In this document: positions 26,747 through 35,804 of the stretch, piece after piece | Numbering within the stretch: the first letter of the stretch is position 1 | Layout of the letters: the number at the start of each line of letters is the position of its first letter | Notes under the pieces: generated by a model | Database searches by the model: none | What the model was told of the DNA's origin: nothing | What the model saw: the letters and a program-made list of their open reading frames with translations, nothing else | Made by a program: the position numbers and the translations under genes | Source of the DNA: Deltaproteobacteria bacterium | GTDB lineage: Bacteria; Myxococcota_A; UBA9160; SZUA-336 | Reading direction: 5' to 3' | DNA: 64,000 bases | NCBI GenBank assembly: GCA_029261895.1 | Contig: JAJDAK010000053.1 | Location: forward strand, 62,001 to 126,000

Positions 26747-27939
26747 ACTTCGAACCAAGCGATACGGTTAAGGGTCTACAAACCCAGTTACTCCGCTTTA
26801 TGGACGAGCATATCTACCCTGCGGAAGCGATTGCGGTGGAGCAGGTAGAAGCATCGGGCGATCCACACTTGGAGGCCCCGATCATTTGGGAGCTGAAGGA
26901 AAAAGCCAAACAGTTGGGTCTTTGGAACCTATTCCTCCCCGATGAGGAGTACGGCGCTGGGCTTTCCAACCTCGAGTACGCACCGCTATGCGAAATCATG
27001 GGGCGGAGCCCGATCGCGTCGCGCATCTTCAATTGCAACGCACCCGATACCGGAAACATGGAGATCTTGGCCGAGTTCGGCACGGCCGAACAAAAGAAGG
27101 AATATCTCGAACCGCTGTTAGACGGTCAGATTCGCAGCTGCTTCTCGATGACGGAACCGGAAGTCTCCGGTTCGGATCCCACCGGGTTGCAGACGTTAGC
27201 GAAGCGAGATGGTGATGAATACGTGATTAATGGTCACAAGTGGTTTACGTCCGGCGCGTACGGGGCCAAGTTTGCGATCGTGATGGCAGTAACAGATCCA
27301 GGCGCGCCGCCGCATCAACGCGCCAGTCAAATCATCGTACCGCTGGATACGCCCGGCTTCGATTTGATCCGCCCGGTATCGGTGATGGGGCATGCGGGTG
27401 GCGGCGGTCATTGCGAAATTCGCTACGACAATTGTCGCGTGCCGACGAAGAACGTCCTCGGGCCAGAAGGGGCGGGCTTTGCGATCGCGCAGGCGCGTCT
27501 GGGTCCGGGTCGTATTCACCATTGCATGCGTGCGATCGGCGGCGCGGAGCGTGGTTTTGAAATCATGTGCAAGCACGTGGCCCACCGCCACGCGTTCGGC
27601 GGTCCACTCGCGGAAAAGCAATTCATTCAAGAGTTCGTTGCGAGCTCACGCATGGAAATTGACCAAGCGCGTCTGCTGACACTTCACGCGGCTTGGAAAA
27701 TGGATACGTATGGCAAGAAGGAAGCGCGGCAGGAGATCTCGATGATCAAAGTCGTGGCTGCGAATATGTTTATGAACGTGCAAGATCGCGCGATCCAAGC
27801 GTTGGGTTCGCTTGGCGTTTCTGATGACACGCCGGTTGCCGCGATGTGGCGACACGGACGCATGCTCCGCATTGCGGACGGTCCGGATGAAGTACATAAG
27901 ATGGTCATCGCGCGTCGTGAGATAAAGAAGTACGCCTAA
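26743..27939 (+). CDS. Acyl-CoA dehydrogenase, ACAD10/11-like
   Basis: Acyl-CoA dehydrogenase of 398 residues. FLPDEEYGAGLSNLEYAPL, SMTEPEVSGSDPTGLQT, INGHKWFTSGA and RPVSVMGHAGGGGHCE are seen. The end RIADGPDEVHK is typical of the ACAD10/ACAD11 branch, which handles long or branched, including 4-hydroxy, acyl-CoAs. The start overlaps the AGPS-like stop (ATGA), so an alkyl- or long-chain substrate shared with it is plausible. Confidence 0.88.
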   Translation: MNFEPSDTVKGLQTQLLRFMDEHIYPAEAIAVEQVEASGDPHLEAPIIWELKEKAKQLGLWNLFLPDEEYGAGLSNLEYAPLCEIMGRSPIASRIFNCNAPDTGNMEILAEFGTAEQKKEYLEPLLDGQIRSCFSMTEPEVSGSDPTGLQTLAKRDGDEYVINGHKWFTSGAYGAKFAIVMAVTDPGAPPHQRASQIIVPLDTPGFDLIRPVSVMGHAGGGGHCEIRYDNCRVPTKNVLGPEGAGFAIAQARLGPGRIHHCMRAIGGAERGFEIMCKHVAHRHAFGGPLAEKQFIQEFVASSRMEIDQARLLTLHAAWKMDTYGKKEARQEISMIKVVAANMFMNVQDRAIQALGSLGVSDDTPVAAMWRHGRMLRIADGPDEVHKMVIARREIKKYA

Positions 27940-27963
27940 GCGCTGAGTTTCGAGGGGGGGATC

Positions 27964-29241
27964 ATGCTCTGGGGGTTGGATTTCGTGGTCGTACTGGCCG
28001 TGATGCTGGGCCTGTTTATGGCCTGGGGGATCGGCGCGAACGACGTCGCAAACGCGATGGGTACGTCCGTTGGTTCGAAGGCGTTGACGGTCGTTCAGGC
28101 GATTTTCGTCGCTGCTGTGTTGGAATTTGCGGGCGCGTACCTGGTTGGGAGTCATGTCACCAATACCGTGCGCAAAGGTATTCTCGACATGGCGGTTGTG
28201 TCAGCGCTGCCTGACGCGAAAAACGTCATTCAGTATGGGATGCTGGCGGCGCTCACGGGCGCAGGCACTTGGTTGATGCTCGCGTCTCGCATGGGGTGGC
28301 CCGTGTCCACGACGCATTCCATCGTAGGTGCGATCGCGGGTTTTGGCGTAGTGGCCGTCGGACCCGATGCGATTCAATGGATGAAACTCGGACGCATCGC
28401 TGCCTCTTGGGTTATTTCGCCGCTGCTCTCGGGAACGATCGCGTTTCTGATCTTTACACAGATTCGGCGTGCGGTTCTTGATCGGTCGGATCCGATCGCG
28501 CAGCTGCGTCGCTGGGGACCGTTCTACGTCTTTGCTGTAGTCGCCGTGATCGGGATGGTGACGCTCTTTAAAGGCCTCAAACATCTGAAACTCGATTTCA
28601 GTTTCGGCGAGGCTGCTCTAATCACGGCCGCGATTGGCGCGGTCTTTGCGGGTCTTGCAGCCATCGTGTTGAATCGAATGCACGAGGCGCCGGACGAGGA
28701 TCGTGATTTTCACTTCAGCCGTGTGGAGCGCATGTTCGGCGTGCTCCAGATCATGAGCGCATGCGCGGTTGCGTTTGCGCATGGCTCAAATGACGTTGCG
28801 AACGCGATTGGGCCGCTTGCCGCAGTCCTGCAGACCGTCGGTGATGGCGGTATCGAAGCGACGGCTACGGTTCCGCCCTGGCTGCTGATGGTAGGTGGCG
28901 CCGGAATTGTGGTTGGCTTGGCGACCTTTGGTTATCGCGTAATGGCAACCATCGGTACCAAGATTACCGAACTCACGCCGACACGCGGATATTCGGCGGA
29001 ATTCGCAGCCGCGATCACCATCGTGATCGCAAGTCGCTTCGGCATCCCCGTATCGACCACGCATACGCTCGTGGGTGCGGTCTTGGGTGTGGGACTTGCG
29101 CGCGGTATCGGTGCGTTGGATGGTCGCGTCGTCGGCCAGATCGTCGTCTCTTGGGTGGTGACGATTCCGATCGGAGCAGGCCTCGCGATATTCTTCTATT
29201 ATTTCTACAAGGGTTTGATTCCCAGCGTCATAGGCGGATAG
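27964..29241 (+). CDS. Low-affinity inorganic phosphate transporter (Pit)
   Basis: Integral membrane phosphate transporter of 425 residues with about ten helices, PiT family, driving phosphate (often as metal-phosphate) uptake with a cation. The two inverted family repeats are seen as GANDVANAMGTSVGSKALT and HGSNDVANAIGPLAA, and the PVSTTHSIVGA and PVSTTHTLVGA segments repeat likewise. A GAGGGGGGG run at 27952-27960 is the ribosome site. The DUF47 partner gene begins 3 bases after the stop. Confidence 0.94.
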   Translation: MLWGLDFVVVLAVMLGLFMAWGIGANDVANAMGTSVGSKALTVVQAIFVAAVLEFAGAYLVGSHVTNTVRKGILDMAVVSALPDAKNVIQYGMLAALTGAGTWLMLASRMGWPVSTTHSIVGAIAGFGVVAVGPDAIQWMKLGRIAASWVISPLLSGTIAFLIFTQIRRAVLDRSDPIAQLRRWGPFYVFAVVAVIGMVTLFKGLKHLKLDFSFGEAALITAAIGAVFAGLAAIVLNRMHEAPDEDRDFHFSRVERMFGVLQIMSACAVAFAHGSNDVANAIGPLAAVLQTVGDGGIEATATVPPWLLMVGGAGIVVGLATFGYRVMATIGTKITELTPTRGYSAEFAAAITIVIASRFGIPVSTTHTLVGAVLGVGLARGIGALDGRVVGQIVVSWVVTIPIGAGLAIFFYYFYKGLIPSVIGG

Positions 29242-29244
29242 ATC

Positions 29245-29913
29245 ATGTCAATCCTAGACCTCTTTGCAAAGTCACCGTTTAAACCGATGCAAGAGCATAT
29301 GCACGTCGTTGTGCGTTGCATGCAGCAGATGCGTCCGTTTTTCGACGCGTTGATTCGGCAGGATCGCGATGAGCTTGTTCGGATCGAACGCGAGATCGAT
29401 CAGCTTGAAGGCGAAGCCGATACCATCAAAAACGATCTCCGCGCGCATCTACCCAAACGCTTGATGCTGCCGGTGGACCGGCGCGATCTTCTGGAGATTT
29501 TGGACCTTCAGGATACGATCGCGGATCGCACGCAGGATATCGCAGAGCTCATGCTGGCTCGACCGATGGAAGTCCCTGAGTCGATGCGTGAGCCGTTGAT
29601 GCGTTTGATCGATACCACGGAAAAGACCTGTCTACAGAGTCAAACCATTATCGACACGTTGGATGAGCTTGTGGAAATTGGTTTCCGAGGCCGCGAGGCC
29701 GAACGTGTCTCCAGCTTGATCGATGCGTTGGGAAATCTCGAAGGTGAAAGCGATCGCGTCGAAGCCGAGCTCATGCGCGAGGTGTTTCGGCTCGAGTCAA
29801 CACTCTCGCCGGTAGATGTCATCTACTGGGATCGAACCATCGGTTGGCTTGGTGGTCTCGCGGATCACGCGGAGAAAGCCGGCAATCGCATCCGACTATT
29901 GATCGCGCACTAA
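29245..29913 (+). CDS. DUF47/TIGR00153 PhoU-like partner of Pit
   Basis: Helical PhoU-like protein of 222 residues, typical in length and order for the protein coded next to Pit transporters. SPFKPMQEHM and the metal-site helix segments with E and D clusters (DRDELVRIEREIDQLEGEAD) are seen. It is thought to control Pit activity or link it to phosphate status. Its stop lies two bases from the stop of the convergent protease gene. Confidence 0.9.
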   Translation: MSILDLFAKSPFKPMQEHMHVVVRCMQQMRPFFDALIRQDRDELVRIEREIDQLEGEADTIKNDLRAHLPKRLMLPVDRRDLLEILDLQDTIADRTQDIAELMLARPMEVPESMREPLMRLIDTTEKTCLQSQTIIDTLDELVEIGFRGREAERVSSLIDALGNLEGESDRVEAELMREVFRLESTLSPVDVIYWDRTIGWLGGLADHAEKAGNRIRLLIAH

Positions 29914-29915
29914 GG

Positions 29916-31379
29916 TCAAGAACCGCGTTCGATCACCGTGTAGTGCGTGCTGTCGCCCCGCTGGATTAAAAGCACAGCTTGCTTCTCGTTTTTCGATATC
30001 GCTTTTTCGAGATCCTTTGCCGACGACACGCTCTCGCGATTGGCTTCAACGATCACGTCACCTCGGCGCAAACCCGAGTCTGCAGACGGCCCGTCGGGAT
30101 CGATCGACTGAATCACCACGCCTTTGACATCATCATCCAGCCCGAGCTGCTCGGAGGTCGCCTTGTCGAGCGCACGAACTTCCAGACCTAAGCCGGAACT
30201 ATGCTCTTCGTGGGAGCTGAGTTGAATCTCGTCGCTCTGTTCCATTTCATCGAGCACGGTCTTTAGCGTCTTACGCTTTCCGTCGCGGATCACGACCAGA
30301 TCAACTTCGGTTCCAGGCGAAATGCTTGCAACGCGGCGCGGAAGGTCGTCGTATTTATCGATGGGTCCACCACCGAACTCCACGATGATATCGCCACGCT
30401 TGACCTTGGCCTTTTCTGCCGGGCTGTTCTCGAAGACCTGTGACACCAACGCGCCACCGGGTGTGTCGAGTTCGAACGATTCCGCGAGCGCAGGCGTGAC
30501 GCGCTGGATCTGCACGCCGAGCCAACCGCGGGTCACGGTTCCGGTCGCAAGCAGCTGCGGGAGCAGACTCTTCGCCATATTGATCGGAATCGCGAATCCG
30601 ATGCCCTGGCCCGCGGCGTTGATGGCGGTATTGATGCCGATCACGCGGCCATTCATATCGATCAGCGGACCACCGGAATTGCCTGGGTTGATGCTCGCAT
30701 CGGTCTGCAGGAAGTCGTCGTACGGGCCGGCGTTGATATTGCGACCGCGTGCCGAAAGAATGCCAACCGTCACGGTATGATCGAGGCCGAAGGGATTGCC
30801 GATCGCCATCACCCAATCGCCGACACGAAGTACGTCAGAATCGCCGAGCGCGGCCGCGGCGACCGTCTTGCCGTCTTCGAGTTTGAGTTTCAACAGCGCG
30901 AGGTCGGTCTTTGAATCCAGACCGACCACCGTCGCTTCGAGTTCTTCGCCGTCTTCAAAGACCACGTTGATCTTATCCACGCCATCGACCACGTGGTGGT
31001 TGGTGACCACGTAACCCTCTTCCGCGATCACGAAGCCTGAACCGGTGGACTGCGAACGCCGCGGACGTTGCGGCCGGGGGCTCGGGCCAGGACGCCCAAA
31101 GAATTCTTCGAGCAGGTCCTCGGGCGAACCCAACGGGCCCTTGCCGAGGCGCTCGGTCTTGATGTTCACCACCGCAGGCGAAAGTGCCTCCGCGAGGTCT
31201 GCAAAACTATCGGGGCGTCCGCTGGCGGGGCCCGCCTTGCCTTCCTTCCAGAAGACGCGGTCGGTTTCGGCCACGGCCCGGCTGTCACCGATGCTGACCT
31301 TCAGGTCAAATGTCTGAAATAGAAAAACAAATCCGATCAGCGCTACGAGCGCGATCGCGATACTGGGACCTCGTTTCAT
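29916..31379 (-). CDS. HtrA/Do-type periplasmic serine protease 1
   Basis: Periplasmic S1C protease of 487 residues for unfolded envelope proteins. It has an N-terminal signal anchor (6-23), the trypsin-like domain with intact triad H129 (TNHHVV), D159 (KTDLALL) and S235 (NPGNSGGP), and two PDZ domains (about 300-385 and 400-480). The last of three tandem paralogues in transcription order, it starts 26 bases after the stop of the middle one. The linker before the protease domain is rich in proline and arginine (GPSPRPQRPRR). Confidence 0.92.
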   Translation of the reverse strand: MKRGPSIAIALVALIGFVFLFQTFDLKVSIGDSRAVAETDRVFWKEGKAGPASGRPDSFADLAEALSPAVVNIKTERLGKGPLGSPEDLLEEFFGRPGPSPRPQRPRRSQSTGSGFVIAEEGYVVTNHHVVDGVDKINVVFEDGEELEATVVGLDSKTDLALLKLKLEDGKTVAAAALGDSDVLRVGDWVMAIGNPFGLDHTVTVGILSARGRNINAGPYDDFLQTDASINPGNSGGPLIDMNGRVIGINTAINAAGQGIGFAIPINMAKSLLPQLLATGTVTRGWLGVQIQRVTPALAESFELDTPGGALVSQVFENSPAEKAKVKRGDIIVEFGGGPIDKYDDLPRRVASISPGTEVDLVVIRDGKRKTLKTVLDEMEQSDEIQLSSHEEHSSGLGLEVRALDKATSEQLGLDDDVKGVVIQSIDPDGPSADSGLRRGDVIVEANRESVSSAKDLEKAISKNEKQAVLLIQRGDSTHYTVIERGS

Positions 31380-31404
31380 GGCATTTCCTCGCTCTTGGGC
31401 GCTT

Positions 31405-32775
31405 TTAGGAGAGCGCCAGCGTCACTTGATAGCCCGACCTTCCGCGCTGGACCAGCATTAGGACGCGGCCACGGCCGCGAAGCTTCATCACCGCGCGCTG
31501 AAAATCTTCGATGGAATCCACTGGCTTGCGGTCCAGCTTGGCGATGACATCACCCGGTTTCAAGCCAATTTGGGCGGCTGGGCCCTTGGGGGCAACCTCA
31601 GTGATGATTAGTCCTTGCCGCGCCACGATCCCATAGGTCCTAAGGTTATCGGCCGTTCGCTCGCCGACTTTGATCCCGAGCAGGACCTCGGCCAACTCGG
31701 GAGCGCGAGATTTTGGAAACGCGTTGGCGCGAACACGCAACTCGCGACGCTTCCCATCGCGGAGCGAGACCAAATCCGCTTCGTCCGAATCGGTGAGCGC
31801 GCGAAGAATTTCAAAATAGTTGCGTTTGGACTGAATTCGGGTGCCGTCCAATTCCAGCAGCACGTCGCCGCGTTCGATGCCGAGCTCAGCGGCTGGAGAA
31901 TCGTCGAAGACATGGGAGACCAGCGCGCCGCCTTGCTTTGGCGCGTCGAAGGCCTCGCGCAGCACCGGTGTGAAATCCTGCAGCCGAATTCCGAGCCACA
32001 CGGGTGTCACCTCACCGTGATCGATCAGGTCGTCGATGATGCGACGCGCGCGATCGATCGGGATCGCGAAGCCGATGCCTTCCGCTTCGCGAAAGATCGC
32101 GGTATTGATGCCGATAACCTCACCGTCCAAGTTGACCAGCGGGCCCCCCGAGTTGCCTGGATTGATGCTGGCGTCGGTTTGGATGAAGCCGTGGTACTCG
32201 GTCTGCCCGGATCGAACCGAGCGGTTGACCGCCGAGAGCACGCCGGTGGTCACGGTGTGGTGGAGACCAAAGGGATTGCCGATCGCGATCACGGTCTCGC
32301 CGATGTAGAACTCCGTATCCCGCGCGAGCGGCGCCACCGGGACCGGTTTTTTCGGCTTGATCTGCAGTACCGCGAGATCCGTTTCGGGGTCCGCGCCAAT
32401 CAATTCACCCTCAAATTCGCGACCGTCTCCCAGAGTGACGAGAATTTCGGTTGCCCCGGCGAGAACGTGTTCGTTGGTGACGACCAGACCGCTCTTATCG
32501 ATGATCACGCCGGTACCAAGCGCTTGGGTTTGGCGCGGTCGCGGATCCATGAAGCGTTTAAAGAAGTCGTCAAAAAACGGGTCGAAGCTACGGAACGGAT
32601 TCTCACGTCGCCGCATCTCCTGGGTTGTCGTGATATTGACCGTTGCGGGTGCGACCGACTCCACCGCCAAAACAACCGGCGTGCGCCGGGACGTCGCGGA
32701 CGCATGACCATCGACGCTTTGACTCAGAATCACGATGCTAAGAAGTAGGCTGTAGCCCCAGGACTGTTTTCGCAT
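31405..32775 (-). CDS. HtrA/Do-type periplasmic serine protease 2
   Basis: S1C protease of 456 residues with a cleavable-looking signal peptide (about 1-26, ends near DGHASA). Triad: H103 (TNEHVL), D133 (ETDLAVL), S209 (NPGNSGGP). Two PDZ domains follow. The short loop after the signal is FRSFDPFFDDFFKRFMDP, quoted as the hallmark of the DegP/DegQ LA region. It starts 14 bases after the stop of the third paralogue. It probably shares client quality control with its neighbours; division of labour is unknown. Confidence 0.92.
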   Translation of the reverse strand: MRKQSWGYSLLLSIVILSQSVDGHASATSRRTPVVLAVESVAPATVNITTTQEMRRRENPFRSFDPFFDDFFKRFMDPRPRQTQALGTGVIIDKSGLVVTNEHVLAGATEILVTLGDGREFEGELIGADPETDLAVLQIKPKKPVPVAPLARDTEFYIGETVIAIGNPFGLHHTVTTGVLSAVNRSVRSGQTEYHGFIQTDASINPGNSGGPLVNLDGEVIGINTAIFREAEGIGFAIPIDRARRIIDDLIDHGEVTPVWLGIRLQDFTPVLREAFDAPKQGGALVSHVFDDSPAAELGIERGDVLLELDGTRIQSKRNYFEILRALTDSDEADLVSLRDGKRRELRVRANAFPKSRAPELAEVLLGIKVGERTADNLRTYGIVARQGLIITEVAPKGPAAQIGLKPGDVIAKLDRKPVDSIEDFQRAVMKLRGRGRVLMLVQRGRSGYQVTLALS

Positions 32776-32789
32776 CGCCTAAATGTAAC

Positions 32790-34148
32790 TCAGGAAGGGT
32801 GAATTCCCGTATGGGCGTGCTGATTGTTTTTCCGCGGCACGATGAGGATGTAGCGGTAGTCATTGCCACGACGCACTTTGACGAGAAAGGGACTTAGAGT
32901 GGAGATTCCTTGCATCGTGCTACGAAAGCTATCGATGGACCCGATTTCAGTACCTTCGACTTGTATAATGAGATCGCCCGGATGCATGCCCGCCTCGGCG
33001 GCTTCCGAGCCGTTCTCGACAAAGCTGACCAGCACGCCCTCGCGTTGGTCTAAGCGCTGCTGCCGATACAGACTTTCCGTCACCTCTTGAACACTGAAGC
33101 CGTAGTCGGTTTCCTCTTCGTCGGGGACCACTTTCGGTTGGCGGCCGAGGGTTGCTTCGACTTTCTGCTTCTCGCCCTCGCGAAGCAGCCGAATGTTCAC
33201 GCGCTTGCCCACGTCCCCGCGCGCCACGAGGCGCTGAAACTGTCCGACGTCTTCGTCCTTTTCGGCTTTTACCTTGTTCCCATCGAATTCGGTCAGAATG
33301 TCGCCGATCAGTACACCGGCTTCGTCAGCGGGTGATCCACTCACCACGCCGGTTACGATGACGCCGTGCACGCTACCAATCTTCCAATAGTCGGCGAGCT
33401 CGCGATCGAGCGGCTGAATGGCGACGCCGAGGTAGCCTCGCGCGATCTGGCCTTCGCCATGGAGGTCACTCGCAACGCGTTTCGCGGTATCGATGGGAAT
33501 GGTGAAGCCAATACCCCGGCCCTGACCGCGTGAATTCACGCCGACAACTTCGCCTTTGAGATTTACCAAGGGTCCGCCTGATGAACCTCGGTCAATCATC
33601 GCATCGGTTTGGATGAAATCATTGAGCAGGTTTTCACCCTGCAAGTCACGGCCCTTGGCCGAAACGATCCCGAGAGAAACCGTGCCGTCGAGGCCGTACG
33701 GATTGCCGATTGCAATCACCCATTCGCCAACCTTCAGCTTCTCGGAGTCGCCAAGCCGCGCCGCTGGAAACGGCTTGTCGCCCTCGCGCCTTTCTATTTT
33801 GATGACGGCAATGTCAGTTTGTTTGTCGGTACCGATCACCTCTGCGAGATAGCTACCGGCACGTCCGGAAAGGACGACTTCAACTTTCTGCGCGCGCTCC
33901 ACGACATGTTCGTTGGTTAAGATGGTGCCTTTGTCATCGATGAAAAATCCCGAACCCGTCACGATATTGCGGCGGTTGTTCTGTTTGACCGCGGCTTCGA
34001 TGTGCACGACCGATGGCGTCACGCGATCGCCGATCTTGATGATGCGTGCTTGAAGTTGATCTAACGCATCGCCCGCGAACGCTGGGTGGAGCGCTGCACA
34101 CCCATTTAGGGCTAGCAATAGGCCAATGTAGCTGGCTGATCGAATCAT
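32790..34148 (-). CDS. HtrA/Do-type serine protease 3, possible lipoprotein
   Basis: S1C protease-like protein of 452 residues. Triad candidates: H81 (TNEHVV), D112 (TDIAVI) and S190 in DRGSSGGP. The usual GNSGG is GSSGG here; the asparagine before the serine is replaced by S189, which may alter the oxyanion hole. The N-terminus [20 protein letters not shown] has a lipobox-like LNGC (C17), though AFA-GD nearby could be an ordinary signal-peptidase site. Two PDZ domains follow. A longer frame to 34337 is rejected: ATG at 34148 overlaps the thiE stop by 4 bases and begins at the signal sequence. Confidence 0.88.
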   Translation of the reverse strand: MIRSASYIGLLLALNGCAALHPAFAGDALDQLQARIIKIGDRVTPSVVHIEAAVKQNNRRNIVTGSGFFIDDKGTILTNEHVVERAQKVEVVLSGRAGSYLAEVIGTDKQTDIAVIKIERREGDKPFPAARLGDSEKLKVGEWVIAIGNPYGLDGTVSLGIVSAKGRDLQGENLLNDFIQTDAMIDRGSSGGPLVNLKGEVVGVNSRGQGRGIGFTIPIDTAKRVASDLHGEGQIARGYLGVAIQPLDRELADYWKIGSVHGVIVTGVVSGSPADEAGVLIGDILTEFDGNKVKAEKDEDVGQFQRLVARGDVGKRVNIRLLREGEKQKVEATLGRQPKVVPDEEETDYGFSVQEVTESLYRQQRLDQREGVLVSFVENGSEAAEAGMHPGDLIIQVEGTEIGSIDSFRSTMQGISTLSPFLVKVRRGNDYRYILIVPRKNNQHAHTGIHPS

Positions 34149-34768
34149 TCCGTTTGCTCCAGGATGGTTAGATTGAAATTCTCTGCGGCAGTTCTTACAT
34201 CGGGCGCGGCGCCGATTGCCGAAACCACGGCAACGCCCGAGGCCCCTGCGCGTATCAGTTCCGGTACGCGCTCCAACGTCACGCCACCTAGCGCGAGTAC
34301 CGGAATATCCAAGAGACGACAACTCTGCCGCAACCATTCAAGACCGCGGGCTGCGACACCCGGTTTTGAAGCGGTGGTATAGATCGGAGAGAGCGTGACG
34401 TAGTCAGCCCCGTCGTCCGCGGCGCGCTTGGCTTCGGCGCCTTCGTGGGCCGAGTAACCGATCCAGGCCCCGGGACCGAGCTGACGGCGGACCTCGGCGA
34501 TCGGTGCTGCATCGCCACCGAGGTGTACGCCATCGAGACCAAATGCCAGCGCGAGATCGGCGCGCCGACTGATGAGCAGCTTCGTGCCCGCACGACGTAG
34601 AGGTATGACCTCTTGAATCAGCTCGGCGAGTTTTGCGGTCGAGCGCTCTCGTTCACGAATCACGACCATCTGGACGCCACCGTCGACCGCCGCCTTGATC
34701 ACGTTGGCGAGTTTGCGACCCCCGCTACCGCGCTTGCCATCGGTCATGTAACAGAGACGGGGAATCAC
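34145..34768 (-). CDS. thiE: Thiamine-phosphate synthase
   Basis: TIM-barrel enzyme of 207 residues that joins thiazole phosphate and HMP pyrophosphate to form thiamine phosphate. [45 protein letters not shown] (landmark DGVHLGGDA), [24 protein letters not shown] and ALGGVTLE are the family blocks. The GTG at 34768 overlaps the thiG stop (GTGA). The longer frame to 35125 lies over thiG and is rejected. Here the usual VRxK block appears as VIRERE. Confidence 0.88.
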   Translation of the reverse strand: MIPRLCYMTDGKRGSGGRKLANVIKAAVDGGVQMVVIRERERSTAKLAELIQEVIPLRRAGTKLLISRRADLALAFGLDGVHLGGDAAPIAEVRRQLGPGAWIGYSAHEGAEAKRAADDGADYVTLSPIYTTASKPGVAARGLEWLRQSCRLLDIPVLALGGVTLERVPELIRAGASGVAVVSAIGAAPDVRTAAENFNLTILEQTE

Positions 34769-35544
34769 AGGACTCGGATCAACCCATCCTCGGGGCTGGA
34801 GGCCGCTGCGTGTAGCCGCGGAGGCATGCGTCCCGCTTCGTAGGCCAGCCGACCGCCCTCGACTCCGAGCCGCATCGCGCGGGCCATTTTGATGGGGTCT
34901 TTCGCTCCGGCGATCCCGGTATTCATCAACACGGCGGTGCAACCGAGCTCCATCGCGACGGCGGCATCCGATGCGGTTCCAACGCCGGCATCGACGATGA
35001 CGGGCACGCTGACGGATTGCAGGATGATGCGGATATTCGTGGGATTGCGAATTCCAAGCCCCGAACCGATGGGTGCGCCGAGTGGCATCACCGCGGCACA
35101 GCCGGCGTCTTCGAGCCTCTGGCACGCGACCGGATCGTCGGTGATGTAGGGCAGCACGGTGAAGCCATCTTTAACCAGTATCCGGGCCGCTTCGATCGTT
35201 GCGCTGGTATCCGGAAAGAGTGTGTTCTTATCGCCAATGACTTCGAGTTTGATCAGCGGCGTATCGAGAAGTTCGCGCGCGAGCCGTGCGGTCGTCACCG
35301 CTTCGTCGACGGTGAAACACCCCGCTGTATTGGGCAGGATTTTGAAAAGATCCGGCGGAATATGATCGAGCAAGGAACCCGCGTCGCTGCGGGTCAAATC
35401 CACTCGGCGGACGGCGACTGTAATCATCTCGGCGCCGCTGGCATCGAGTGCTTGTCGATTCTCTTCAAAGGAACGGTATTTGCCCGTGCCAATGATGAGT
35501 CGCGATTTCATTTCGAAATCACCGAGTCGATAGGAATCCGCCAT
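34765..35544 (-). CDS. thiG: Thiazole synthase
   Basis: ThiG of 259 residues, forming the thiazole ring of thiamine from DXP, dehydroglycine and the ThiS thiocarboxylate. [33 protein letters not shown] (landmark PNTAGC), IKLEVIGD with the Schiff-base lysine, [12 protein letters not shown] and [11 protein letters not shown] are present. The start codon overlaps the thiS stop by one base. The operon order thiS-thiG-thiE is common. Confidence 0.95.
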   Translation of the reverse strand: MADSYRLGDFEMKSRLIIGTGKYRSFEENRQALDASGAEMITVAVRRVDLTRSDAGSLLDHIPPDLFKILPNTAGCFTVDEAVTTARLARELLDTPLIKLEVIGDKNTLFPDTSATIEAARILVKDGFTVLPYITDDPVACQRLEDAGCAAVMPLGAPIGSGLGIRNPTNIRIILQSVSVPVIVDAGVGTASDAAVAMELGCTAVLMNTGIAGAKDPIKMARAMRLGVEGGRLAYEAGRMPPRLHAAASSPEDGLIRVL

Positions 35545-35744
35545 TACCCACCTCCGACCGCTTGAATGACTTCAATGCGATCGCCTTCCTGGATTTGTAT
35601 TTCGCGATAGCGCGATTTCGGAATGACCTCAGTGTTGATCGCGACTGCGACGCGCCGCCGATGTAGGTCGAAGTGCTCGAGTAGTTCACGCACGTCGAGG
35701 CTTTCGTCGATCCGCTGTGGCTGTCCGTTGAGTTCGAACTTCAC
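35544..35744 (-). CDS. thiS: Sulfur carrier protein ThiS
   Basis: Small beta-grasp protein of 66 residues ending in VIQAVGGG, whose C-terminal Gly-Gly carries the thiocarboxylate sulfur to ThiG. The open frame starts at a GTG at 35753. The second GTG at 35744 (MKFELNGQ) matches the usual ThiS start better and is chosen. No ribosome site is visible for either. A TTGACA -35 (antisense of 35776-35781) with a weak -10 (antisense of 35752-35757) would place transcription start near 35745, so the message may be leaderless. No room exists for a TPP riboswitch. Confidence 0.85.
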   Translation of the reverse strand: MKFELNGQPQRIDESLDVRELLEHFDLHRRRVAVAINTEVIPKSRYREIQIQEGDRIEVIQAVGGG

Positions 35745-35792
35745 CGACGGCACGGTAGGGGATCGCCGCGCGAACTGTCAATCAGACTCCGT

Positions 35793-35804
35793 TACACTCC
35801 GGTC
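35793..35804 (+). promoter_or_regulatory. Candidate -10 box directly before alr
   Basis: TACACT (35793-35798) lies six bases before the GTG at 35805. There is no ribosome site in the gap. A clear -35 box is lacking, so support is modest. Confidence 0.35.

Noticed and set aside
34769..35125. Long N-terminal extension of ThiE
   Set aside because: It lies over thiG in another frame and reads as arginine-rich shadow sequence; GTG at 34768 starts at the conserved fold.
35745..35804. Possible TPP riboswitch before thiS
   Set aside because: Only about 60 bases separate the divergent starts, and no CTGAGA/ACCTGA-type THI box is visible.
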